From positions 2,108,001-2,172,000 of the forward strand of contig NZ_CP027707.1 of NCBI RefSeq assembly GCF_003850345.1: a stretch of 64,000 bases of DNA, in the 5' to 3' direction. Made by a program: the position numbers and the translations under genes. Positions 1 through 6,569 of this stretch are shown one piece after another. The stretch comes from Pseudomonas chlororaphis subsp. piscium (GTDB lineage Bacteria > Pseudomonadota > Gammaproteobacteria > Pseudomonadales > Pseudomonadaceae). The notes below the pieces were generated by a model. That model saw only the letters and a program-made list of their open reading frames with translations. It ran no database searches and had not been told where the DNA came from. Position 1 is the stretch's first letter. Each line of letters begins with the position of its first letter.

Positions 1-477
1 TTTAAGTGGGTAGGCATCATCTTTGGTTGCCTGGTGGTTATCGGGATGGTTTCCAACGCAATGAAGTCTCCTGAGCAAAAGCAAGCCGAAGCTGCGGCGC
101 TTGAGCAGCATCGTGTAGAGCAGGCTGCTGCTGAAAAGGCTAAGGTAGTCGCTGAATTGGCGGCGATGCCTGTCGTAACTGCCTCTGCTATTGCCTCGGC
201 TTATGATGCAAACACGGTCGCGGCTGACCAGCAGTTCAAGGGTAAGAAGTTCAAGGTGTCGGGCACTGTTGCAGATATCAACACCAACTTCATGGGGCAG
301 CCTTATGTAACGTTGCGCGGTGGTGTGAATCAGTTCATGGAGCCGCAATTTGCCTTTGAAAAGTCTGATGCTGAGCAGTTGGTCAGTCTCAAAAAAGGTT
401 CGAAGGTTATCTTGCTTTGCACAGGTAAAGGCGATGTGGCGAAAGTCCCGATGTCGGATTCTTGCTCGCTGCTCTGA
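1..477 (+). CDS. OB-fold (tRNA_anti-like) membrane-anchored protein, 5' partial
   Basis: The reading frame is open from the first base of the window. It begins with a hydrophobic stretch (FKWVGIIFGCLVVIGMV), so the true start lies upstream and the visible part is the end of an N-terminal membrane anchor. An Ala/Glu/Gln-rich linker follows (about 25 residues), then a C-terminal domain of about 90 residues. That domain carries the pattern of the tRNA_anti-like OB-fold family: 'KGKKFKVSGTVADI', then 'VTLRGG' and a final 'GSKVILLCTGKG' strand. Such proteins are usually small periplasmic or membrane-tethered proteins of unknown function. A strong terminator follows immediately. A GTG at 34 could be read as a start but would cut the membrane segment in half. 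The family call is moderately sure; no function can be given. Confidence 0.7.
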   Translation, partial: FKWVGIIFGCLVVIGMVSNAMKSPEQKQAEAAALEQHRVEQAAAEKAKVVAELAAMPVVTASAIASAYDANTVAADQQFKGKKFKVSGTVADINTNFMGQPYVTLRGGVNQFMEPQFAFEKSDAEQLVSLKKGSKVILLCTGKGDVAKVPMSDSCSLL

Positions 478-502
478 TTTATTTAACAGGCTCCATAAGA
501 AG

Positions 503-532
503 GGGGGGTCATTAAAAATGGACCCCTTTTTT
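503..532 (+). terminator. Rho-independent terminator after the OB-fold gene
   Basis: A GGGGTC / GACCCC stem with a 10-nt A-rich loop is followed by six T residues. It starts about 26 bases after the stop codon at 477. Confidence 0.85.
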
Positions 533-632
533 GCATTCGGCCTTTGCTCATTCTGTATTTGACGGAAAAACGTCAGTCGACGTCTATCCAGGTCAACATT
601 ACAAGGGTGTATTCAAAGCCCAGTCGCTCGTT

Positions 633-1499
633 TCATTTTCCCAATCGCTCCTGCAACAACTGCGCAAACGCGTCCCGTGCGGTGTAGCGTTCTATTTCCT
701 TGTTCCAGACAAAACGAATGTCGATCGGTTGCAGGTCGGCGAAGCGGTGGCGCGTCAGGTCCGCGGACAGGGTGTAGCGGTCGAGCACGCCTTCCGGGGC
801 CAGGGTCATGCCGGCGCCGGCGCTGACGCAGTTGATGATGGTGCCCCAGCTGGCGTAGCCGATGATGGTCGCGGTCACGTCGTGAGCGTTCAGCCAGTGC
901 TCCAGGGCGCGGCGGTAAGGGCAGCCGCCGGGCCACATGAACAGGGTCTGGTCTTGCAGGTCTCGTGGGTTCAGTACGGGTGCGGCGTCGGCGCTGGCGA
1001 CCAGCACCAGGGGCTCGCTGTAGAGGGCGGTGCGCTCCAGTTTTGGGTGGGGCGTGTCGACTGCAACCAGCGCGCCGTCGATCCGGTGGTGTTGCAGCTC
1101 TTCGAACAGTTGCGACCAGGTGCCAGTTACCAACTCCAGGGTGACCTGGGGAAAGCGCTGGTGGAATTCCGCCAGCAGCGGCGGCAGGCGTCCGCCGGCA
1201 CAGGATTCGATGGCGCCGATGCGCAGGATGCCGCTGGGTTCGGCCTGGCGATCGACGGCGCGTTTGGCCTCGTCCACCAGGGCCAGGATGCGCTCGCTGT
1301 AACCCAGAAAGATCTCCCCATCCGGACTGATTTTCAGCCCGCGACCCACGCGGATAAACAGATTGGTGCCCAGTTCGCCTTCCAGTTGCTTGAGGCGGTT
1401 GGTGATGTTGGAGGGCACGCAATGCAGTTGTTCCGCCGCCCGGGCAATGCTGCCGGTGCGGGCGACCGCTTTCACCATCTTCAGCTGGCTCAGTTCCAT
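633..1499 (-). CDS. LysR-family transcriptional regulator
   Basis: A 288-residue protein of standard LysR length. The N-terminal winged helix-turn-helix occupies about residues 1-60 ('MELSQLKMVKAVARTGSIARAAEQLH', then 'SNITNRLKQLEGELGTNLFIR'). A periplasmic-binding-like effector domain spans about residues 90-288. It is divergently oriented from the EamA transporter gene (gap about 50 bases), the usual arrangement for a LysR protein controlling its neighbour. It may therefore regulate export by that transporter; this is inference from position. The effector is unknown. The effector domain contains 'GGCPYRRALEHW', seen in LysR proteins next to drug/metabolite exporters, but I cannot assign a ligand. 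Family assignment is firm. Confidence 0.93.
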   Translation of the reverse strand: MELSQLKMVKAVARTGSIARAAEQLHCVPSNITNRLKQLEGELGTNLFIRVGRGLKISPDGEIFLGYSERILALVDEAKRAVDRQAEPSGILRIGAIESCAGGRLPPLLAEFHQRFPQVTLELVTGTWSQLFEELQHHRIDGALVAVDTPHPKLERTALYSEPLVLVASADAAPVLNPRDLQDQTLFMWPGGCPYRRALEHWLNAHDVTATIIGYASWGTIINCVSAGAGMTLAPEGVLDRYTLSADLTRHRFADLQPIDIRFVWNKEIERYTARDAFAQLLQERLGK

Positions 1500-1550
1500 T
1501 GCTCATTTCCAGTGAGGTCTGGTCTCAGTATCCGTTAATTGTGGTGAGTT

Positions 1551-2585
1551 GTGGTGGGCGAGAGACTGAAGACCTTCCTTGTGCTGCTGAGTGTCTGTCC
1601 CTTGAACATCTCACCTGCGTTGAAACTGGTCCTGGCGACCGCCGCGGTCATTCTGTGTTGGGCCTATTCCCCGGTGGGTATCCACATCGGTCTGGAGGGT
1701 TACGAGCCTGGCCATCTGGCGTTGCTGCGCTTTCTGATCGCCTCGCTGTTCATGGGGGCCATCGCCCTGGTGAAAAGAATCGCCCTGCCACGCTGGCGCG
1801 ATCTGCCCTGGTTGCTGGTGCTGGGCTTTTTTGCCATCACCCTGCATCACATCAGCCTCAACTATGGCCAGCAGGGGTTGAGCGCGGGGGCGTCCAGTGT
1901 GCTGGCGCAGTCCGCGCCGATCTTCAGCACCCTGATTGCGTTTTTCTGGTTGAGGGAGCCAGTCAGCAGCTGGCGCTGGGGTTGTGTCGGGCTGGGGTTG
2001 CTGGGGGCGGTCGTGGTGGTCTGGGGCGACCAGGGCGTGGCGTCGATTAAGCCTCAGGGATTGCTGGTGCTGCTGGCGGCCTTCTCCTGGGGGTTGTACT
2101 TCGTGTTGCAGCGGCGTTATTCGGGGCGTTACGACCTGTTGACCACCGTCTGCTACATGGTCTGGGCCGGCACCTTGCTGTTGAGCCTGTATTGGCCGGG
2201 GCTGGCGGTCGCGGTGGTCCAGGCGCCGTGGCGGGTGAACCTGGCGGTGTTGCTGCTGGGGCTGTTTCCCAGTGCGTTGGCTTACCTGGCGTGGGCTTAT
2301 GTGCTGGCACGGGTCGAGGTCAGCCGGGCATCCATCGCCATGTACCTGATACCACCGATCGCCATGCTGTTGGCGGCGCTGGTCCTGCATGAGCGGGTGC
2401 ATGGCGCGGTGGTCGTGGGGGCGGCGATCGTCCTCGGCAGTGTGATGGCGATGCAGCTGGAGGGGCGCTGGGCGCGGCGCCGCTCTGTGCTGCGGGGTGC
2501 TGTCGGCGTGGCTCCCGTTCACTCCAGGGCCGGGCAGAACACCCTGAGTCGATGCTCGTCCGGGTCCAGGGCGACGAAGGTGTAG
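1551..2585 (+). CDS. EamA-family (DMT superfamily) transporter
   Basis: An integral inner-membrane protein of up to 344 residues with about ten hydrophobic segments and two EamA repeats ('WAYSPVGIHIGLEGYEPGHLALLR' region and 'FSWGLYFVLQRRY' region). Members move small metabolites or drugs; the substrate cannot be read from sequence. The start is uncertain. GTG codons at 1551 and 1554 follow a GGTGAG Shine-Dalgarno-like stretch, while a TTG at 1602 would trim the non-conserved leader and give 327 residues. The gene is divergent from the LysR gene, which may control it. Its last 67 bases overlap the 3' end of the convergent VOC gene. The Arg-rich C-terminal tail from about residue 305 is antisense to that gene and looks unlike a normal EamA end. 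Confidence 0.88.
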   Translation: MVGERLKTFLVLLSVCPLNISPALKLVLATAAVILCWAYSPVGIHIGLEGYEPGHLALLRFLIASLFMGAIALVKRIALPRWRDLPWLLVLGFFAITLHHISLNYGQQGLSAGASSVLAQSAPIFSTLIAFFWLREPVSSWRWGCVGLGLLGAVVVVWGDQGVASIKPQGLLVLLAAFSWGLYFVLQRRYSGRYDLLTTVCYMVWAGTLLLSLYWPGLAVAVVQAPWRVNLAVLLLGLFPSALAYLAWAYVLARVEVSRASIAMYLIPPIAMLLAALVLHERVHGAVVVGAAIVLGSVMAMQLEGRWARRRSVLRGAVGVAPVHSRAGQNTLSRCSSGSRATKV

Positions 2586-2893
2586 CCGAAGTCCAGGCTG
2601 GTCGGGGCCTGGGCGATGCTCGCGCCGGATTCGACCCATTGGCCGTGCAGCCGGTCGACGGTCTGGTTATCGGCCACGGCCAGGGCCAGTTCGCCACCAC
2701 CGCCGACGACCTGGGTGGCCGGCTCGACATCCTGCCTGGACCAGAGGCCGAGCTTGAGCCCCGAATCGAGGATGAACAGGGCGAAGGTCGGCGACAGCTC
2801 GACCGGTGGCCGGTCCAGCAGGCGGCTGTAAAAGTTGGCGCTGGTGGCGGGGCTGTCGACGTAAAACAGAAGGTAAGTGCTGGTGGCGATCAT
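2519..2893 (-). CDS. VOC family protein (glyoxalase/bleomycin-resistance fold)
   Basis: A 124-residue single-domain protein. It has the beta-alpha-beta-beta-beta pattern of the vicinal oxygen chelate fold: 'STYLLFYVDSPATSANFYSRLLDRPP' at the N-terminus and 'FGYTFVALDPDEHRLRVFCP' at the C-terminus. The ATG at 2893 is chosen because AGGAG lies 7-8 bases upstream; an in-frame ATG at 2923 adds ten residues but has no ribosome site. These proteins bind metals and act as lyases, dioxygenases or drug-binding proteins, and this one cannot be assigned a substrate. It converges on, and overlaps by 67 bases, the EamA gene. Confidence 0.87.
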   Translation of the reverse strand: MIATSTYLLFYVDSPATSANFYSRLLDRPPVELSPTFALFILDSGLKLGLWSRQDVEPATQVVGGGGELALAVADNQTVDRLHGQWVESGASIAQAPTSLDFGYTFVALDPDEHRLRVFCPALE

Positions 2894-2980
2894 CTGGACT
2901 CCTGGAAAGGTTGGGCTGTGCACGCCAGTTTATGGGGCGTGGCTGTCAGTTCCTGTCAGGAGTCATCCGGGGGAAATAAA

Positions 2981-3019
2981 GAGGAGGCAGGCTATCGGCT
3001 TCGATAGGGCTGCCTCCTC
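2981..3019 (-). terminator. Terminator downstream of the XRE regulator
   Basis: A long hairpin with arms GAGGAGGCAG and CTGCCTCCTC and an inner CTATCG/CGATAG stem. On the minus strand it is followed by TTTATTT, so it terminates the XRE regulator transcript that ends at 3036. Confidence 0.8.
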
Positions 3020-3035
3020 TTCGTGTTGCTCGGCT

Positions 3036-3350
3036 CTAAGGCTTGGACAAGGCCAGGTCTACCGCTGCTATCAGCTTTCCCAGGTCCTTCGGGGTGGCTT
3101 TGTGAATGACACCGAACAGATACGCCCGCTGTTCGTCTTCGTCGCCCAGATCTGCGAAAAAGGCTTTCAGCTTCACCCCCAATACATCGGCCAGCAGGAA
3201 CAGGGCTTCCACACTGGGGGTGTAGGTGCCGGTTTCGAAGCGGCTGATGGTTTTAGGGTCAAAACCGGTTTTTTCGCCTAGTTCAGCCTGAGTAAGCCCC
3301 GCTACCTTGCGGTAACGTCTGATGGCTGGACCCAAACTTGAAATTTGCAT
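3036..3350 (-). CDS. XRE-family helix-turn-helix regulator
   Basis: A 104-residue protein. The N-terminal Cro/C1-type HTH covers about residues 8-62 ('IRRYRKVAGLTQAELGEKTGFDPKTISRFETG'), with the typical 'LTQAELG...' helix and 'TISRFETG' recognition helix. The rest is a short helical tail of about 40 residues with no enzymatic signature, probably for dimerisation. It stands alone between its own strong terminator and a roughly 600-base upstream gap. No partner toxin or phage gene is adjacent, so it looks like an orphan regulator rather than half of a toxin-antitoxin pair. Targets are unknown. Confidence 0.88.
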   Translation of the reverse strand: MQISSLGPAIRRYRKVAGLTQAELGEKTGFDPKTISRFETGTYTPSVEALFLLADVLGVKLKAFFADLGDEDEQRAYLFGVIHKATPKDLGKLIAAVDLALSKP

Positions 3351-3951
3351 CGCTCAATTCCCATTTAGAATCAAGAACTTAACGATAAATCTTTGCATTA
3401 GGCAACGCCATGATTCATCACCTTGCCTTGCAAAATGTGATGCAATTCGTAGAATCGTCGCTTCGGACAGGCATTTGGTGATCTAGTTTCAGAAGATGAA
3501 CTGATGAAACAAGAACTCATTGCATTTTCCTTGTTCACCAGAATCGAGGGTATGGCGCAGGCGCGAACGTCTCGCTGATGATTGCCAGTGTCCCACCCGC
3601 CAAATTCGGCTGATCCTTAACTGATTTTAGTTGATCTTCGTCGATTCGAAGGTCAATGACGGTGTCGGTCGCTGTACGGTTGCAATTGTGTCAGGTGGGG
3701 CGAGACGGTGCGCCATTTTCCGTGAGTCGGCCTCTTGCCGGCTTGTTTGGGCTGGCATTGTCGAATGCTGTCTATGGAGTTTTAACGTGCGTCTGAATGT
3801 GCCGGTCACCTCTGTTGAGCAGATATTTTCGGACCAGCAGCCTAAGCCTGCCTGGGATTGCGAAAATATTGAGGATGAACGCCCAAACATCTCTTCCGGG
3901 CCTCGTGCCTTGGTCGAGCGGTTTAACCGCTAGCGACAGTGAGCCAGACTC
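3351..3951. other. 601-base divergent intergenic region
   Basis: This is the gap between the XRE gene (minus) and the GGDEF-EAL gene (plus). It is less GC-rich than its flanks and must hold both promoters; I could not assign -10/-35 boxes with confidence. A 100-codon TTG-start frame at 3631-3933 has poor codon use and no recognisable domain, but ends in LVERFNR-stop (see findings). Confidence 0.5.
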
Positions 3952-5652
3952 ATGGATGAGAAATACCGCAGGGCCGTGGATGCAGCCGCTATTTTTTCCG
4001 AGACCGACCTGACCGGCCGGATCACTTACGTCAACGACCAGTTCTGTTCGATTTCCGGCTACAGCCGCGAAGAGCTGCTGGGTTCCAATCACCGGATCCT
4101 CGGCTCCGGCCTGCACTCCCCCGAATTTTTCAGCAACATGTGGCGCACCATTGCCCTGGGCCAGGTCTGGAAGGGCGAGATCTGCAACCGGGCCAAGGAC
4201 GGGACCTTGTATTGGGTCGACAGCACCGTTGTGCCCTTGCTCGATGAGGCCACTGGCCGGGTCCAGCGGTATGTGGCAATTCGTTTCGATATCAGTGAAA
4301 AACGGCGCTTGCTGCACTCCCTGCAATGGCGTGTCGGCCACGATGTGCTGACCGGTTTGCCCAACCGTTCCTTCCTTTCCGATCTGCTCAACCAGGCGCT
4401 GGATTACTCGCGCAAAGAGAACATTGCACTGGCGGTGTGCATGCTCGATCTCGACGGCTTCAAGGCGGTCAACGATGGCTATGGGCACGCCAGCGGCGAC
4501 TTGTTGTTGGTGGAGGTCGCGGCACGCCTGCGCTCGATCATTCGCGGCGAAGACGTGGTGGCGCGCCTGGCCGGGGACGAGTTCGTGCTGATCCTGCGCC
4601 ATGTGCGTGACATTCGTGAGTTGCGGGCGGCGCTGCACCGGGTACTGGGAGTGATCTCCACGCCCTATCTGATCCAGGACAAGGAGATCAACGTCTGCGC
4701 CAGCATCGGCGTGACGCTGTTCCCCGCCGACAACGACGATGCCGACACCTTGCTGCGCCATGCCGACCAGGCGATGTACGTGGCCAAGCAGAGCGGGCGC
4801 AATCGCTTTCACCTGTTCGATGTATCGCGGGACCGCGAGGTCAAGGCCACCCATCAGACCGTGGAGCGGGTCCGGCAGGCGCTGGCGGCCGGCGAGCTGT
4901 GCCTGCACTTTCAGCCCAAGGTCAATATGCGCAGCGGCGAGGTGGTGGGTTTCGAGGCGTTGCTGCGTTGGCAGCATCCGCAGCGGGGCATGGTCGCGCC
5001 TCGGGAGTTCCTGCCGCTGGTGGAGGAGACCGACCTGATCGTCGATATCGGCGAGTGGGTGATGGAGCAGGTCATGGCCCAGTTGCGGCAGTGGCAACTG
5101 GCCGGACAGCGCTGGCCGATCAGCATCAATATCGCCGCCCGGCATTTCCAGCGGGCGGATTTTGTTGACCGGCTCAAGGCGGTGCTCGAGCGCCATCCGC
5201 AGATTGCCCCGCAGTTGCTGGACCTGGAAATCGTCGAGGCGGTGGCGGTGGAGAATATCCAGCACGTCAGCGCTTGCCTCGAAGCCTGCCAGGCGATGGG
5301 GGTGCAGTTCTCCCTGGGGGATTTCGGCACCGGGCATTCGTCGCTGAGCTACCTCAAGCGCTTGCGCACCCAGACCATCAAGATCGACCGCATGTTCGTG
5401 AGCGACATGCTGCACGACAAGGGCGATCTGGCGCTGACCCAGGCCTTGATCGGCCTGGCCCGGGCGTTTGACCGGCAGGTGGTGGCCGAAGGCCTGGAAA
5501 CCCTGGAGCACGGCGAGTTGCTGATGTCGCTGGGCTGTGACGTGGCGCAAGGCTATTTCATCGCCCCGCCCATGCCGGCCAGCGAGGTGCCGGGCTGGGT
5601 GGCGACCTTCTTGCCGCCGCTGGAATGGTGCCCGCAGGACGAGGCCGGTTGA
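3952..5652 (+). CDS. PAS-GGDEF-EAL cyclic-di-GMP signalling protein
   Basis: A 566-residue protein with no membrane segment. An N-terminal PAS domain and PAC motif (about 5-120; 'GRITYVNDQFCSISGYSREELLG') are followed by a GGDEF domain (about 125-285) and an EAL domain (about 305-555). The cyclase motif is AGDEF at 207-211, preceded by an intact RGED inhibitory I-site at 198-201. The EAL domain has EALLRW at 335-340 plus the conserved Asn, Lys, loop-6 Glu and Gln positions. However, the DDFGTG metal motif reads GDFGTG: Gly456 replaces the first Asp. Diguanylate cyclase activity is plausible; phosphodiesterase activity may be weak or lost. ATG 3952 is the first start after an in-frame stop, with only a GTGAG-like ribosome site. 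The gene converges on its downstream neighbour 3 bases away. Confidence 0.93.
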   Translation: MDEKYRRAVDAAAIFSETDLTGRITYVNDQFCSISGYSREELLGSNHRILGSGLHSPEFFSNMWRTIALGQVWKGEICNRAKDGTLYWVDSTVVPLLDEATGRVQRYVAIRFDISEKRRLLHSLQWRVGHDVLTGLPNRSFLSDLLNQALDYSRKENIALAVCMLDLDGFKAVNDGYGHASGDLLLVEVAARLRSIIRGEDVVARLAGDEFVLILRHVRDIRELRAALHRVLGVISTPYLIQDKEINVCASIGVTLFPADNDDADTLLRHADQAMYVAKQSGRNRFHLFDVSRDREVKATHQTVERVRQALAAGELCLHFQPKVNMRSGEVVGFEALLRWQHPQRGMVAPREFLPLVEETDLIVDIGEWVMEQVMAQLRQWQLAGQRWPISINIAARHFQRADFVDRLKAVLERHPQIAPQLLDLEIVEAVAVENIQHVSACLEACQAMGVQFSLGDFGTGHSSLSYLKRLRTQTIKIDRMFVSDMLHDKGDLALTQALIGLARAFDRQVVAEGLETLEHGELLMSLGCDVAQGYFIAPPMPASEVPGWVATFLPPLEWCPQDEAG

Positions 5653-5655
5653 CGC

Positions 5656-6429
5656 CTACGGTGTCTCATAGCTCTGCGGAGCGCTCTCGGTCGGCCTGTG
5701 GCCGGTGTACAGGCCGATGATGTCGTCGATCTCTCCTGACATTTTCATCCGCAACAAGGTGCGCAGCACTCGCTGTACCGGCAGTGCCGGATCGTTGCGG
5801 ATGACGCAGCCGACCGCCTGTTCCTGCAGGACGGCCACGCCGTGCAGTTGCTGCTCGGGCGGCAGGGTCTGATTGAACCAGTCCAGCGTCCATTGGTTGC
5901 TCACCGCATAGCGGTAGCGGCCGGCCCAGAGTTTTTGCAGCACCTGTTCCTGATTGCGCGCGTCGTCGCGGATCAACTGGCGGCTGTCGAACAAGGGTTG
6001 CAGGGAAGGGTAGACATAGCTGAGGACGGTGCCGATGGGTTGCGTCGGTAGCTCCTTGGGAGTGACCGGGAGCGTGGGCTGCTCGCGGCTGATCAGCAGG
6101 TCGCGCTGGATGAACAGCGGGATACTCCAGACGTAATCGCCGGACGGGTTGGGCAGCCAGGACTGGGCGGCATAGCAGCGGATATCGATTTCCTTGTGGT
6201 CCATGGCCGCCTGCACGCGGGCCCGGGCCAGGACGTGGAATTCGGCCGGGTTGCCGACCTGGGTGGCGAGGCTGGCCATCATGTCGTGGAGAATGCCCTG
6301 GGTGGGACGGCCGCGTTCGATCTGTACCACGGGCATGGCCCAACTGTCGGCGATCGAAAAGCGCAGGGCCGGTTCTGCGGCAAAACCCTCCATGGCAACC
6401 AGCAAAAAGGCGCCCAAGGCTAAACGCAT
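5656..6429 (-). CDS. Periplasmic solute-binding-like protein (SBP_bac_3 type)
   Basis: A 257-residue protein with a signal peptide (MRLALGAFLLVAMEGFAAEP) and a body resembling family 3 amino-acid-binding proteins ('LRFSIADSWAMPVVQIERGRPTQGILHDMM', and 'GRYRYAVSNQWTLDWF' in the second lobe). The ATG at 6429 follows GGAG; an upstream in-frame ATG at 6456 lacks a ribosome site and would bury the signal peptide. No ABC permease or ATPase genes adjoin it. It is probably one of the many orphan family 3-like proteins that accompany c-di-GMP or sensory genes in Pseudomonas rather than part of a transporter. The ligand is unknown. Confidence 0.82.
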   Translation of the reverse strand: MRLALGAFLLVAMEGFAAEPALRFSIADSWAMPVVQIERGRPTQGILHDMMASLATQVGNPAEFHVLARARVQAAMDHKEIDIRCYAAQSWLPNPSGDYVWSIPLFIQRDLLISREQPTLPVTPKELPTQPIGTVLSYVYPSLQPLFDSRQLIRDDARNQEQVLQKLWAGRYRYAVSNQWTLDWFNQTLPPEQQLHGVAVLQEQAVGCVIRNDPALPVQRVLRTLLRMKMSGEIDDIIGLYTGHRPTESAPQSYETP

Positions 6430-6569
6430 AGAGTCTCCATGCAGGAAAAAGGCCACTGACGAGCCTTACAAAGAGCAGCTTAGCCAGATTAGACGAGCGC
6501 ACCGGATGCAATTTCGCCCTTGCTCCGCTAGCATTACGGGCTTCCGCTTCCCAGTCGCGACGGTTTTCG

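Noticed and set aside
531..1538. Long plus-strand frame of 335 codons
   Set aside because: It is antisense to the well-supported LysR gene; composition is Gln/Gly/Ala/His-rich, typical of an antisense shadow.
3772..5550. 592-codon minus-strand frame
   Set aside because: It lies opposite the PAS-GGDEF-EAL gene, whose domains are complete. The minus frame shows shadow composition and no domain.
6430..6569. Possible 4.5S (SRP) RNA gene, which sits near dnaX in some pseudomonads
   Set aside because: The conserved GGTC.GGAAGGAAGCAGC-type core of SRP RNA is absent on both strands here and in the dnaX-ybaB gap.
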